Shown here one piece after another: positions 35,253 to 45,173 of a stretch of 64,000 nt of DNA (the first letter of the stretch is position 1; each line of letters starts with the position of its first letter). The stretch lies in NCBI GenBank assembly GCA_008360975.2, contig CM039210.1, positions 15,502,293 to 15,566,292 on the forward strand, in the 5' to 3' direction. This stretch comes from Lichenostomus cassidix. Lineage: Eukaryota; Chordata; Aves; Passeriformes; Meliphagidae. The notes beneath the pieces are model-generated. The model searched no databases. It was not told the origin of the DNA and was given only the letters and a program-made list of their open reading frames with translations. The translations under genes were made by a program, and so were the position numbers.

Positions 35253-35705
35253 TGAAAGGAATAAGGGAGTGTCTTTACAAAGAAACAGCTGGTAAGATAA
35301 GACCTGAGTCTGCTGGTAAGATAAGACCAGTACTGAGAGATGGAAGAAACAATGGGAAGGATTTCCATAGGAATTCCAGTGATTGACTTGCCCAAAACTG
35401 TGTTAATGAACTACAACAAAAGAGACATAAGAAAAAGAAGAAATGGAGGATATGTAATTACGAGGGGTCTGCATTAGGCATTCTGGGAAGTCTGTACCTC
35501 TCGAGTACCTCAGCCAATGGGGAAAGAGAGAGGGAACCTGCGGCTGGGAAAGTCAGATAAAAGAGGCTGCGTCCTCTAGCAATTCGAGACCCCCCCATGG
35601 GAAATGCCAAAGACCTCTCCCTTTATTAATGAATAAAATTGCAGGACTCCTCTGTCTCCTTTTTGGACATAAACCTCTGGTGTTTGTGGATTAATTTTCC
35701 TGAAA
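35253..35705 (+). mobile_element. LTR B (5' LTR, plus strand)
   Basis: TGAAAGGAATAAGGGAG to TTAATTTTCCTGA. Has GATAAAAGAGGC as TATA-like element near 35557 and AATAAA at 35632-35637. Not preceded by a polypurine tract but followed by a PBS-like sequence, so it is a 5' LTR. It diverges visibly from the LTR B at 23771 and from the LTR B piece at 43260. Confidence 0.82.
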
Positions 35706-35707
35706 AA

Positions 35708-35727
35708 TGGGGACTCTCGGCCAGGAT
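35708..35727 (+). other. PBS-like sequence after LTR B
   Basis: TGGGGACTCTCGGCCAGGAT resembles the LTR F PBS (TGGGGACTCATCCAGGAT) with a short internal insertion. It is probably a decayed tRNA-Pro-type PBS. Confidence 0.5.
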
Positions 35728-35947
35728 CCTTCCACTGTCTGGGGGTGGCCTGCAGTGAGCGGAGCTGAAGGCATGCCTCACCATGTTTTGGTGATCAGCT
35801 CCTATTGGTGGTGGTGATTTAGGGGGGCTAGAAGTTACTAATTTAGGAGGGCTAGAAGCTGAATAAAAATTTTTTGGAACTAATTTAGGAGGCCAGAGGT
35901 TGGATAATGATTTATTAGAAGCTACTTGCTGAAACAATATATCACTT

Positions 35948-36453
35948 GCTTAACGGTTTTTGCGCTTGCCAAGCAGAAGGGGAGGATGCAAAGAACACGG
36001 GACTATTGATAAAAATTACTGAGTGTGACTGAACATCCTGCTCTTGGACCCCAGAACTGGCTCAAGTTAGTTCTAAGGCTTGGACTTGGACCAAGAACCA
36101 AGGGAGCATGCGCAAGGAAACAAGGTGAAGAGTTTATCCTGAGGAAGACTACTAACTTTGTCCCTCATTTATCTTTGGGACCCTTGCCCACAATTAATCT
36201 GTGACACTGTGCTTGCGCAACATATTTAAATGAACTTTGAACTCATTATAATACGAAGTGGGGATAGGTAATGAATATGTATAGGGGCTTTGTGTAACTT
36301 TCTGCATATGTAACCTGTAACCTAATATAAACCAAGTGAAGTGCTGCTGAATGTGTGCATGCCTTTGGAGGAGCTACCCCCCATGCACCCCAGCTGGAAT
36401 AAAAGCATACCTACTTCATAACTTTCTGAGTTGTGGAGTCTATCCACACCTCA
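35948..36453 (+). mobile_element. LTR I
   Basis: LTR-like block ending ...GTCTATCCACACCTCA. Has TTTAAATG near 36226, CTAATATAAACC near 36321 and AATAAA at 36398-36403 at proper spacing from the end. The 5' boundary (TGCTTAACGG) is a guess. The sequence just after it (TGGCTGGCACAGGG at 36455) could be a PBS, but I cannot name the tRNA. 36473-36757 is leader-like with no gene. Confidence 0.6.
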
Positions 36454-36757
36454 GTGGCTGGCACAGGGCGATTGATTGGGTGCCTGAGACTGTCCAGGAG
36501 ACAGACAAGTGGTGGACCAAGGAGATCCGTGAAGAGTCCACAGGGAAGGACCACTTAAAATCTCACCGGTGACTACAATGGGAACTTCGGGGAGTAAACC
36601 TGGGAGGGCACCCATGGAGGGTAGCACAAGTAAAACAGGGCACCCATGAGATGGTTGCAAAGGTAAAGCTGGGAAGGGGCCCCAGCACAAGGGATGATGA
36701 TCCCAAAAATATAAGGACATGGATGCCCAAGGAGGGCAGTAAAGAAAAGTTGAGAAG

Positions 36758-37341
36758 TGTGGCTTCTCGCTTTCGAGTTCAGGCGGCACGCCCCGAAGCC
36801 ACACAGAAAGGGTGAGCCGCCGCGCCGCCACACCTGCCGGGTGTGCCCTGGTAGAGAAGCTCACTGACTGGTCTGTGGAGTCCCTGGGGGATGGAGGTGA
36901 GTGGGAAACGAGGTGGGGCAGAAGAATGTATGACACGCAGTCTGCAGGCTTCCAGGGATTTATTTGAGGGTCTTCGGGTGAGGGTCCAGGGACGGCAAGA
37001 AGGGACGGAGAGATGGGGACGGGCGGAAGGCTGGAAGTCCGGAGGCTGCGAGCCCCGAACAGCCAGTAACAAAGGGTTATATGGGGAAGGAAAAGGGGAG
37101 TGGTTTGGTGCGCAGACCAACCGGGACAGTCAGAGGTAAGAGGGACAGGGACACAATTCAAATGAACCAATGATACACAACTCAAGAGGGAACAAAGGAG
37201 AAGTCTCTAGAAATAATTTCTTCAACCGCAGGGGCTCATGGTTGGTTTCCACAGATCTCCATGACCTAAACAGTCCAGGCTGTCACAGGCCCCTGCAACT
37301 GGTCTCTTGAGCACTAGAACTTGCAGGCATGCACCGCAACA
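36758..37341 (-). mobile_element. Solo LTR C, 6-bp TSD
   Basis: 584 bp; minus strand TGTTGCGGTGCATGCC to GCTTCGGGGC..GAAGCCACA, flanked by gagaag at 36752-36757 and 37342-37347. AATAAATCCC (minus) near 36960 is the polyadenylation signal. The 244-codon minus frame across it is non-coding LTR. Confidence 0.93.
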
Positions 37342-37375
37342 GAGAAGGGATCTCGACAACCCATGCCAAGGGGGT

Positions 37376-37692
37376 TGTGATAAATACATATCATAATCTT
37401 GGCTTTTCGCAAATATTACAATGGATAGCTGTGGCTAGCACAGGTCTTTCCCATGAGAACTTCTTCTGTGTTTGATAAACAAAGATAAAGTTTGGATGTT
37501 ATTAAAAACAGTGTCTCGAGATTTGGACAGTTCAGGCCTGGCCAATCAGGCCTAGGGGGATGTTTCTGACTGACCAATCTGGGTGACCTCTGAAAAGTCT
37601 ATATAAGCTGAAATCAAAATAATAAAGTCCTCTTTTCTATGCCACGCTGAGAATCCGAGGATTTCTTCTCTGCTAGCGGCTCAACAGCGACA
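37376..37692 (+). mobile_element. LTR K
   Basis: TGTGATAAATAC to GGCTCAACAGCGACA. Has CTATATAAGC near 37602 and AATAAAGTCC near 37621. Homologous to 54468-54717 on the minus strand. No TSD was found; the next LTR begins within a few bases. Confidence 0.72.
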
Positions 37693-37699
37693 GATACTA

Positions 37700-38239
37700 T
37701 GTGTATAATTTTAATTCTTTTTACAAAGGTAGCTGTGCTGTGAAAAAAAATAGCTGTGTAATGATGACTAATGCCTTTCTTTTTGTTGCTAGCTAAGCTT
37801 AGATGTAGTAGTGAAATAGCTGTTATAATTTGCTAGAATGCTTGAACTGCCTGCTTTAACTGGATAACATCCCATGAACGGACCCTGCCACTGACATTCC
37901 AACCATCAGCACCTGTTGTCTGCAGAAACTACAATCTGGGAGTGATAACAGAATCAATTAAAGAGGACTGCGCATGCTCCGAGTAGGCGTATCCAAAGAG
38001 GAGCTAGGCTAAGCAGTTCCTGGAACATGAAAACTAGTTTGAAGAAAAGTTTGAATGTGCATAATTGTTTATGAATATGCATTAGGCTGATGGGTATGTA
38101 AAGGGTGTCTCTGTCCATACCAGGTGTGCTTTTTGGCTGAATGCCAAGCACCCAGCACTGTACTTTTGCTTATATCTGTTGCCTATTGTCTTTTATTAAA
38201 CTTTTAAATCCTAACAAGAGAGTGAACCTCATTTTTCAC
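37700..38239 (+). mobile_element. LTR O (likely 5' LTR of the gamma-type provirus)
   Basis: TGTGTATAATTTT to CATTTTTCACA. The R-U5 part (AGCACTGTA, CCTATTGTCTTTTATTAAA) resembles LTR F. It is followed by GGGGGCAACAAGGG, a possible decayed Pro PBS, a leader (38240-38580) with a repeated ACCTGCAGTGGAT block (about 38257 and 38326), and then gag. Confidence 0.65.
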
Positions 38240-38580
38240 AGGGGGCAACAAGGGAACCTGCAGTGGATTTTGTGGTCTGGCGGTGAGTTGGCCCCCTGGT
38301 GCCTTTGGGTAAAACTGGTCTGATACCTGCAGTGGATATTGCAGCTTCTGTGAGGTTTACTTGTTTGTGTGTATGTGTGTGCACGAATTACCTGTGCTAA
38401 TTTGCATTTTGCCAGCATATAAATCCATGCAGGGACGCCTGCAAGATAAAAGTAACTAGTTGAGTGTTGAAACGTTTTGAACGCCTGTTGAATTTTTGTG
38501 CATATGCTGTTTCTCTGTGTGTGCTAATAGGTATCCCTTTGAGACTCCTGTGTGTGTGTAGCTGATATTTGTGAGCATAT

Positions 38581-39100
38581 TTGTTCTGTGAATTGAAAAA
38601 TAATCCAGATTTACAGAAGAAATGCAGTTTGTTACTGAGAGATCAAAACCAGTCTATGATAATGGCTTTAAAGAAGGATAATAGAAGTAAATCTCTGGAA
38701 TATGGTTGTGTAGAATGTTGTAGTGGAAAGAGGTGTCTGAGGCATGATTCTGTGGAAGAAGAGGTTGAATTTTTAATATCCCCTGGAAGAAGGGAAAGGG
38801 GGGCAGCTACTGGCGAGCCTCCTGCAGCATGGGATGAAGAGGGAATGAGTGGGCATGTTGAAGGTGAAGGGATGTTGAGTCCAGTGGCAAGTAGAACCCA
38901 AAATAGAGTAAAAGAAAGGAATGGAAAAAGGGGGGGGGGGGGTAATTTAAGCCCCACTTCGGCAAGCTGCCGGGACAAAAGGGCCGGTTACTGTTAAAGT
39001 GCTGTTTTTCAGTAGCTGATTTGAGGTCCTGGAAAGAGCTTGAAAAATCATATAGAAAAGATCCTGAAAAAGTAGCTAAAACTTTTGAAACATAACTTTG
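38581..39100 (+). pseudogene. gag: Gammaretrovirus-type gag remnant
   Basis: 38581-38997 encodes an acidic, Ser/Pro-containing spacer-like segment of Gag. After a G-run at 38931-38942 and a frame change, 39000-39097 encodes the start of capsid (CFSVADLRSWKELEKS, then RKDPEKVAKTFE), matching the gammaretroviral capsid DL..WK...F..DP pattern. Matrix and most of capsid are missing. The sequence jumps to pol near 39110-39190. Confidence 0.7.
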
Positions 39101-39189
39101 GAGTGTCTGATTTTAGTGTGTGCCAATTAAGTATTTTTTTGGATGGTTTTTTGTGTGTGCTTTTTTGGCCAAGCTGTTTCGAGCATCCA

Positions 39190-41258
39190 GGGGGACACCT
39201 TTAGAAATGCAAATTAACACTGCTGAGGGGAAGGTGTGGACAAGGTGTGTCTCTCGGCCACTGTCCAGGCTGTTCCAGGCAGCCAAGAGTGTGACAATAT
39301 GTGCCTGGTTCAAGTCCCCAAGGGATTTCAGTCCTCTCTGCATGGTTTGTTGTTATGAAAAGCCAGAATTGGCAAGTTAAAATCCTGAGACCAACTCTGT
39401 AAAGTATACTGTTAGTTTGCAAATAGCTTTTGGGGAAAGTGTGGTTCCCCCATGCTTTGGGGAATTTGGCAGCTGCTTTTGGGGAACATGGCAGCCTGTT
39501 GCTTATCATTAATGGAAGAGAATTAAAAGAAGGGGGGAGGTTGCCGCCCACATGGTCAGCTCGAACAGCAGAGCTGTGTGTGCTTGTAAGAGCCTGCAAA
39601 CTATATCGGGGCAGGATGGTGAATATTTTTACTAATTCTAAATATGAATATGGGGTCATACATGCATTTAGGAAATTATGGGAAGAAAGAGGTTTATTAA
39701 TCTTCAGGGGAAAAACATTAGCTCATGAGAGCCTAATTTCTTACCTCTTGGAGGTGGTGAATTTACCAAAAAGGGTGGCAATAATACAAGTTAGGGGACA
39801 CCAGGCAGGGTGCTCAGAAGAAGCAATAGGTCATCAACTGGCTGATGAAGAAGCTCGGAAAGTTGCACTGCTGCCACAAACCTCTAAGATCTTCCCTTTG
39901 CTCCCAGTAGCCCCACCACTGCCAGAGAAACTGTCTTTTCCACCAGAGGAGCTGGAGATAATTAAAAAGAGTGGAGCAGAGGAAAGAGAAGATAATATGT
40001 TTACAAGGAATGGCAGGCAGTGGATGCCAGGAGCTCTGGCCTTGCAAGTGTTGGGGCAGCTCCATGGAGGGAGTCATTGGGGCTCTTGAGGATTGGCAGA
40101 GGCCTTCCCCGGGATATATGCTGCTGTGGGTCTTTTTAATCTGACAAAACGAGCTATTGAGGGTTGTTTTATTTGTGCTAAAACCAATAAGAGGGTTACA
40201 AAGAAATTTGCCGTGGGGGGAGGCTGTGTGTCCCTTCCAAAGATGCCAGGTGGATTTTACTGAAATGCCCCGAGTGGAAGGGTTTCAATATCTCCTGGTG
40301 GTGGTGTGTCAAGCTGACAGGGGAGCCAGAAGCATTTGCAACTGCTTCAGCAACTACAAGATTGGTTGTTGGGGTACTTTTGGAACATGTAATTCCTGGA
40401 TGAGAGACTGTGGAAGCAGTGCACTCAAATAGGGGAACTCATTTTATAGGAAAAATCCTTTGGGGAGTTATGGCTGCTTTGGGAGTACAGTGGAACCTCC
40501 CTGCCCCCTGCCACCCCCACAGTTTGGGTAAGGCGGAATGAATGGAAAAATGGGGAAGCACCTTTTGAATTTGGTGATAGAAAAGAAGATGCCATGGCTA
40601 TGGCTCTTGCCACTAGCTCTAGCAAGAATAAGGGCCAGGCCCAGGAAAGATATTCAGTTATCTCCCTTCGAACTGATGTTTGGAATTCCTTATCCTTGTA
40701 GTTCTCAGCCTAGTGGGGGGGGTAGAGATAAGTGATGTATATTTAAAACAATATGTGGCCTAGATACTGTCTCTTGTGAAATCTCTTCAACAGGAAACTT
40801 AGCTGGCACAGACCCTGCCTTTGGACTTTACTGTTCACAACATCCAACCAGGAAATTGGATCCTAGTTAAGGAGTGGAAAGAATCACTACTGGTGGCAAA
40901 GTGGCGTGGACTTTTCCAAGTGTTACTGACCACAGAAACAGCTGTCAAGACAGCTGAACATGGATGGATCCATCACATTCGGGTCAAGGCCTCTAAAGCC
41001 CCAGAGATTTGGACATCTCAGCTGGAGGAAAAGAACGGGAAGCCACTATTGACCTTTAACCTCCGTAACTGCTGGGTCTACAGAGGGCTAGGAGGATCTG
41101 AAGAATGGCCATGGGTGGCCAGCCCAGTCAAACCTAAGTGGTGGGTAACCACCCTAAGTGAGGTACATAACGGAACAGGATACTGGGAAGTCCATGATGA
41201 CTTCATTCTTCTGAAAAGGGCTTTTATTGTCTCAACAGAACAGGGGATGTATATGTAG
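39190..41258 (+). pseudogene. pol: Gamma-type pol: RNase H and integrase
   Basis: 39430-40089 holds RNase H (SARTAELCVLVRACK with the catalytic Glu; NIFTNSKYEYG, where the usual TDS Asp is Asn; IQVRGHQAG). It then enters the integrase finger (GGSHWGS). CFICAKTN, the CC half of HHCC, follows a stop at 40087. 40157-40432 carries CQVDFTEMP with the first integrase Asp. Around 40425 the second motif reads SNRGTHF, where SDRGTHF is expected. 40538-40735 has the core end and 40821-41258 the C-terminal domain. No RT polymerase domain remains. Stops, frame changes and two catalytic Asp-to-Asn changes rule out function. Confidence 0.87.
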
Positions 41259-41369
41259 GTGTCTTGGTTTGTCTTAGACTAGAGAATGTGACCCCCCTTT
41301 CCTCTGAATTATTTTAACTTTGGAATCAAGGGCTTTCAGCAAAGGTATGTGGAAAGGAATAATAGTTCT

Positions 41370-41906
41370 TTACTAGTATCTATAGCAGAGTAAACAAGCA
41401 ATAACAAAAATAACAACAACAAACAAAACCAGGAATCCGGTGACAGATGTCCCTGGACTGCCACTTTCCCATTTGGTGTAATCACGATTGCGAGCAGCAG
41501 GGGCGCTGTTGAGCTCCCGGCTGGGCAGGGCAGGTGCGATGACTCTCGAGAAGCTGCAGGTGGCGCTGTGGCGCAGGGTCAGGTCGGCCTCACGTGGTTG
41601 GTAATAGCGGCCGGGCTGGGCAGCAAGCAGTGCGCGGCAGGCAGCTTGGAGCGGTGAACGGGGCGGCAGGGGCTGGGGCTGGTTCTCCCGGGCTAGCCAG
41701 CAAGGTGGCAGGGACTCTGCAGTCACGGCAGATGCCGCGGTGCATTTAGGCGAGCGGGCGGGTGGCAGCAACAGCTGGACTCCTCCGCAGTTGTTGCAAA
41801 AAGCGCAGCTGGGAAAGCCTGCGCTCCTGGTGGGGAAAAGGGTTGGATCCACGCCTTTTTCCCCCACAAAAGCTCACCCAGCCAGGAGGAGAAAAGCAGA
41901 GCACAG
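41370..41906 (+). other. GC-rich block between pol and env (right arm)
   Basis: Mirror of 22119-22655. CpG-rich, with antisense ORF 41373-41867 (164 codons) and sense frames without known motifs. It may encode the env leader in the sense frame 41740-42051, but no typical signal peptide is evident. Confidence 0.5.
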
Positions 41907-43239
41907 TTGGATATCCCGCAGTCGCAGCCAGAAGCAAAAAGCAGTTGCTTTCCTTCTGGTGTCCCACCAGCAAGTCCCCGTCCCAACGGACAGAGTGCCT
42001 CTTCCCCTTGCCTCACCCAGATACAGTCTTTTTCTCTTACAAAAGAATTGATGGCTGAGCACTTAGACAGTTGTTACTTAGTAACAGGGATGGAGAAAAA
42101 TTCCAACGCCCCCCAAACTCCAACAGTAGGAAAAAGTGTTTGTGACTGGACATTATCTTTGGGTTTAGATTGTTGGGCCCCCAACTGCCCTCCTTACAAT
42201 TGCTCCAAGTATCAAGGCAGATGGAATCAAACACATGTTAGGCTCACTAATGGTAGCTGGGTAAGGTGTTCCTACCATAATTACCAAAGGGATTTTGAAG
42301 GATGTAAAGCAGTGGAAAGGGACAGGGTTTTTTTGACCCTTATTTTTAACCTGTCCCCAAGATAATTCTACCAGTAGGACACATGTTGTCTATGACTATC
42401 ACTGGAAGCGGCAACACCAGAATGGAACCAGAATCCTTTTTAGTAGGTGCTGGTCAAGATCTAACAAAACAGATCTGGGATGTAACTGTAAGTGGAAACC
42501 TCATGTGGGAGCTTGGAGATGCAAATATTGTGACTCTTATGGTAAGGCAACTGTTGTTGGGGGACCATTAGGCCCAGGTAAAAAGCTGTATTTTGACCCA
42601 CCAATTGATGATGAAAATTGGAAAGGCCCCTTTGCTAATTGAACCTGGGCCTTGAAAGGGCATTATTGGATTTGTGGCCAATATGCTTATAGCAGGTTGC
42701 CTCCAAACTGGTCAGGAATATGTTATGTAGGGTATAGTAAACCATTGCTCTTTTTGCTACAAGTTTGGGGAAATCAGTTGAGAATCAAGGTATATGATTA
42801 AATAATCTATTAGCAGAAGGAGGAGTGTGTGGAAAACTAAATGACTCAACTGCTGTTTGCAAATAGACGACAATGGAAAAGTAGTGAAACAAATAACAAA
42901 GGGAATAAGAAAGTTAGCTCATGTACAGTCTAAGTGTGGAAAGAATGGGAATGGGACATGTTTTCATGGTTGCCTGGTGGTCTATGGGTTAAACAAACGC
43001 TCTTTTTCCTCTTTTGTGCTATAGCAGCTGTAATCTTTTTACCGTGCATGATACCTTGTTTAGTGCGGGTCATTCAGCATGTGATCAACAGGATGCAGGT
43101 TGTAACCATGCCTAACGATCCAGAAATGGCTACAAAAGGACAAAAAATCATGTCACTACAATGGATAACAAAACCAAAACAGACCCAGGAACAAACAATC
43201 AATTCAATGATAACTAAAGATTGTAAAGGCAATTATTGA
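41907..43239 (+). pseudogene. env: Env of LTR B family (right arm copy)
   Basis: SU N-terminal frame 41907-42365 (152 codons) has a Cys cluster CDWTLSLGLDCWAPNC and three N-glycosylation sites. Mid SU is 42383-42571 (ITGSGNTRMEPESFLVGAGQD). A frame with a stop (near 42640) then gives HYWICGQYAYSRLPPNWSG. Around 42818-42865 the TM disulfide region [10 protein letters not shown] is followed by a one-base deletion that destroys the CC pair. 42934-43239 encodes [15 protein letters not shown], the anchor and a ~50-residue tail. Undamaged it would be a class I fusion envelope; this copy cannot make one. Confidence 0.88.
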
Positions 43240-43244
43240 GAAAA

Positions 43245-43480
43245 TAAAAAGAGGAGGGATTGAAAGGAATAAGGGAGTGTCTTTACAAACAAAGGGCTGG
43301 TAAGATAAGACCTGAGCCTGCTGGTAAGATAAGACCGAGAGACAGAAGAAACAATGGGTAGGATTTCCATAGGAATTCCACTGATTAACTTACCCAAGGC
43401 TGTGTTATTGAACTACAAGAACAGGGACATAAGAAAAAGAAGAAAAAGGAGATGTGTATCAAGGGTGTCTGCATTAGGGG
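43245..43480 (+). mobile_element. Polypurine tract and 5' part of 3' LTR B
   Basis: AAAAAGAGGAGGGAT (43245-43259) precedes TGAAAGGAATAAGGG at 43260. LTR B stops after CTGCATTAGG and is joined to LTR E at 43481, so the 3' LTR has lost its R-U5. Confidence 0.85.
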
Positions 43481-43821
43481 TGATGCCTGATGGGTTTTTT
43501 GTCCTTTTTCATTATACTTTTATACCCTTTTTATATACTTTGCACCCTTTCCCATTCCTGTACTTTTTACTCCCTGTATTTTAGCCCCACATGTTTATAA
43601 CTCTTGTACTCTAGCCTTGTTCAGAATTCTTTGGAGAAGACGAAACAATCTCCACAATCTCAAGAACATGAGGCACCAACCTTGAAAGAGCCCCAACCCT
43701 GGGACATGTTTTTGTAAACTAAGTTGTAACCTTTTTGGGGGGAGGTAATTTGAATAAGGGGGCAATTACTTCATTTGTTAGGTTTCTTATTGGGGAATTT
43801 TAGATAGGTATGCTAATTGAT
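43481..43821 (+). mobile_element. LTR E fragment (5' part)
   Basis: TGATGCCTGATGGGTTTTTTG, then repeated TATACCCTTT blocks, ending GGTATGCTAATTGA where LTR A starts. The rest of LTR E is seen at 52587-53110 (minus) and 60506-60612. Confidence 0.82.
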
Positions 43822-45173
43822 TGTGGTGGTTTTGATTGGCCCAAAATATCAGTAAAGTATTTTTTGGAATTTGGACCCCTCAGAAGCTGTTGTGGTAGGC
43901 CTGGGGAGGTGTCTGAGGGGTGGGGAGTGGCACAAAGATGGCCCCTGAGTGTCCTGAGTGAAAGTTCTGGAAGTTTTTACATCAAGTCCAGCAGAGCCAA
44001 TCTCTGATGGCTCTGAAGGTGATGGACATGCTGCTGGCCAAGTTTGGGCCAATTAGAGGCTCTAGTTACGCCTCTGTGAAAACATATTTAAGAAGAAATC
44101 AAAACAAGGCAGACACGCACTTCTTTGTAGTTAGAGGAGGAGGAGGTGGAAGTGAAAATATTTGAAGGGAGAACAGCATGGAGACGCTAAGGTCAGTGAA
44201 GAAGGTGGGAGAGGAGGTGCTCCCAGTGCCGGAGCTGAAAACCCTCTGCTAGCTGTGGTGAAGGTCATGGGGGGCAGGAGGTCCCCTGCAGCCCATGGAG
44301 TCCACAGGAGTGCAAAAATCCACCCACAGCTCACTCCAGAGGAGCAGGTGGATGCCTGTAAAAGACTGTGAACCAGTGGGAGTCTCATCTAAGAGTTAAA
44401 ACTGCAAAAGGCCTTGCAAGAGAGAGAAAGGTCTTGCTCCTGGCATGGAAGCAGCCTGGCCTCGGCTTGGGAGAGTCTGCACAGCACCCTATGGACAAAA
44501 AGACTCATGTTGCAGCAGAATTCGGGCGGGATGTTGCTCGTGAGATTAGACCCACTCCAAAGAAGTTCCCAAAGGACTGTCTCTTGTGGGAAGGACCCCT
44601 GGCTAAGTAGAGAACCTCTTTCCCTGATTGGACTGACCAGAAAACCCCTACCCTGCCCCCTGTCTGTGTTGCTGGTTTAGAAAGAGGGAAGGGGGGTGAG
44701 TGGACTGCTTCTTAAGAGGGTGGGGGGTGAGAGCAGGAGAACTGTCTGGAGAGAGAGAGAGAGATAAGTAGAGATAAAGAGTATTTGTAGTGGAAGAATT
44801 GTAGTGATTAATAGATTTAAGAACCTGCTCTGTGGACTGAGAGAATGCCCCACACCCTGCCCCCTACCCAGGTTTGTTGGTTATAAAAGAGAAAAGGGGG
44901 TGAATACTATAAGTTCATGAGAGGGGGGGAGTGAACAAAATAATGTATGAAAAGTTTATTTTTGCCTTGCATTTATCCTCCAGCTCTGTTAGGTAATTAA
45001 ATCACTTTTTTTGCAACTTTAAGCTTGGAGCCTGCTTGCCCTCTTTTCGTGCGTCCTCCTGGCAAAGTCCTATCTCATTTGACTCACGAGATTGATGTGC
45101 GTCTTTATAGTTTTTTTCTGTAGCAAGAGAGAGATCTGGAGTGTCAGTGTTTAGTCAGGGTCAAATCCTGACA
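43822..45173 (+). mobile_element. LTR A (right arm copy)
   Basis: TGTGGTGGTTTTGATTGG to AAATCCTGACA, 1,352 bp. Left flank is LTR E and right flank is betaretroviral RNase H, with no TSD (ttgat / acctg). Either flanking DNA was deleted after insertion or two LTR A copies recombined. Confidence 0.9.

Noticed and set aside
36455..36472. Named tRNA for the PBS-like sequence after LTR I
   Set aside because: I could not match it confidently to any tRNA 3' end.
36451..37185. 244-codon minus-strand ORF
   Set aside because: Lies across solo LTR C, whose ends and 6-bp TSD are clear; Pro/Ser-rich translation without a domain.
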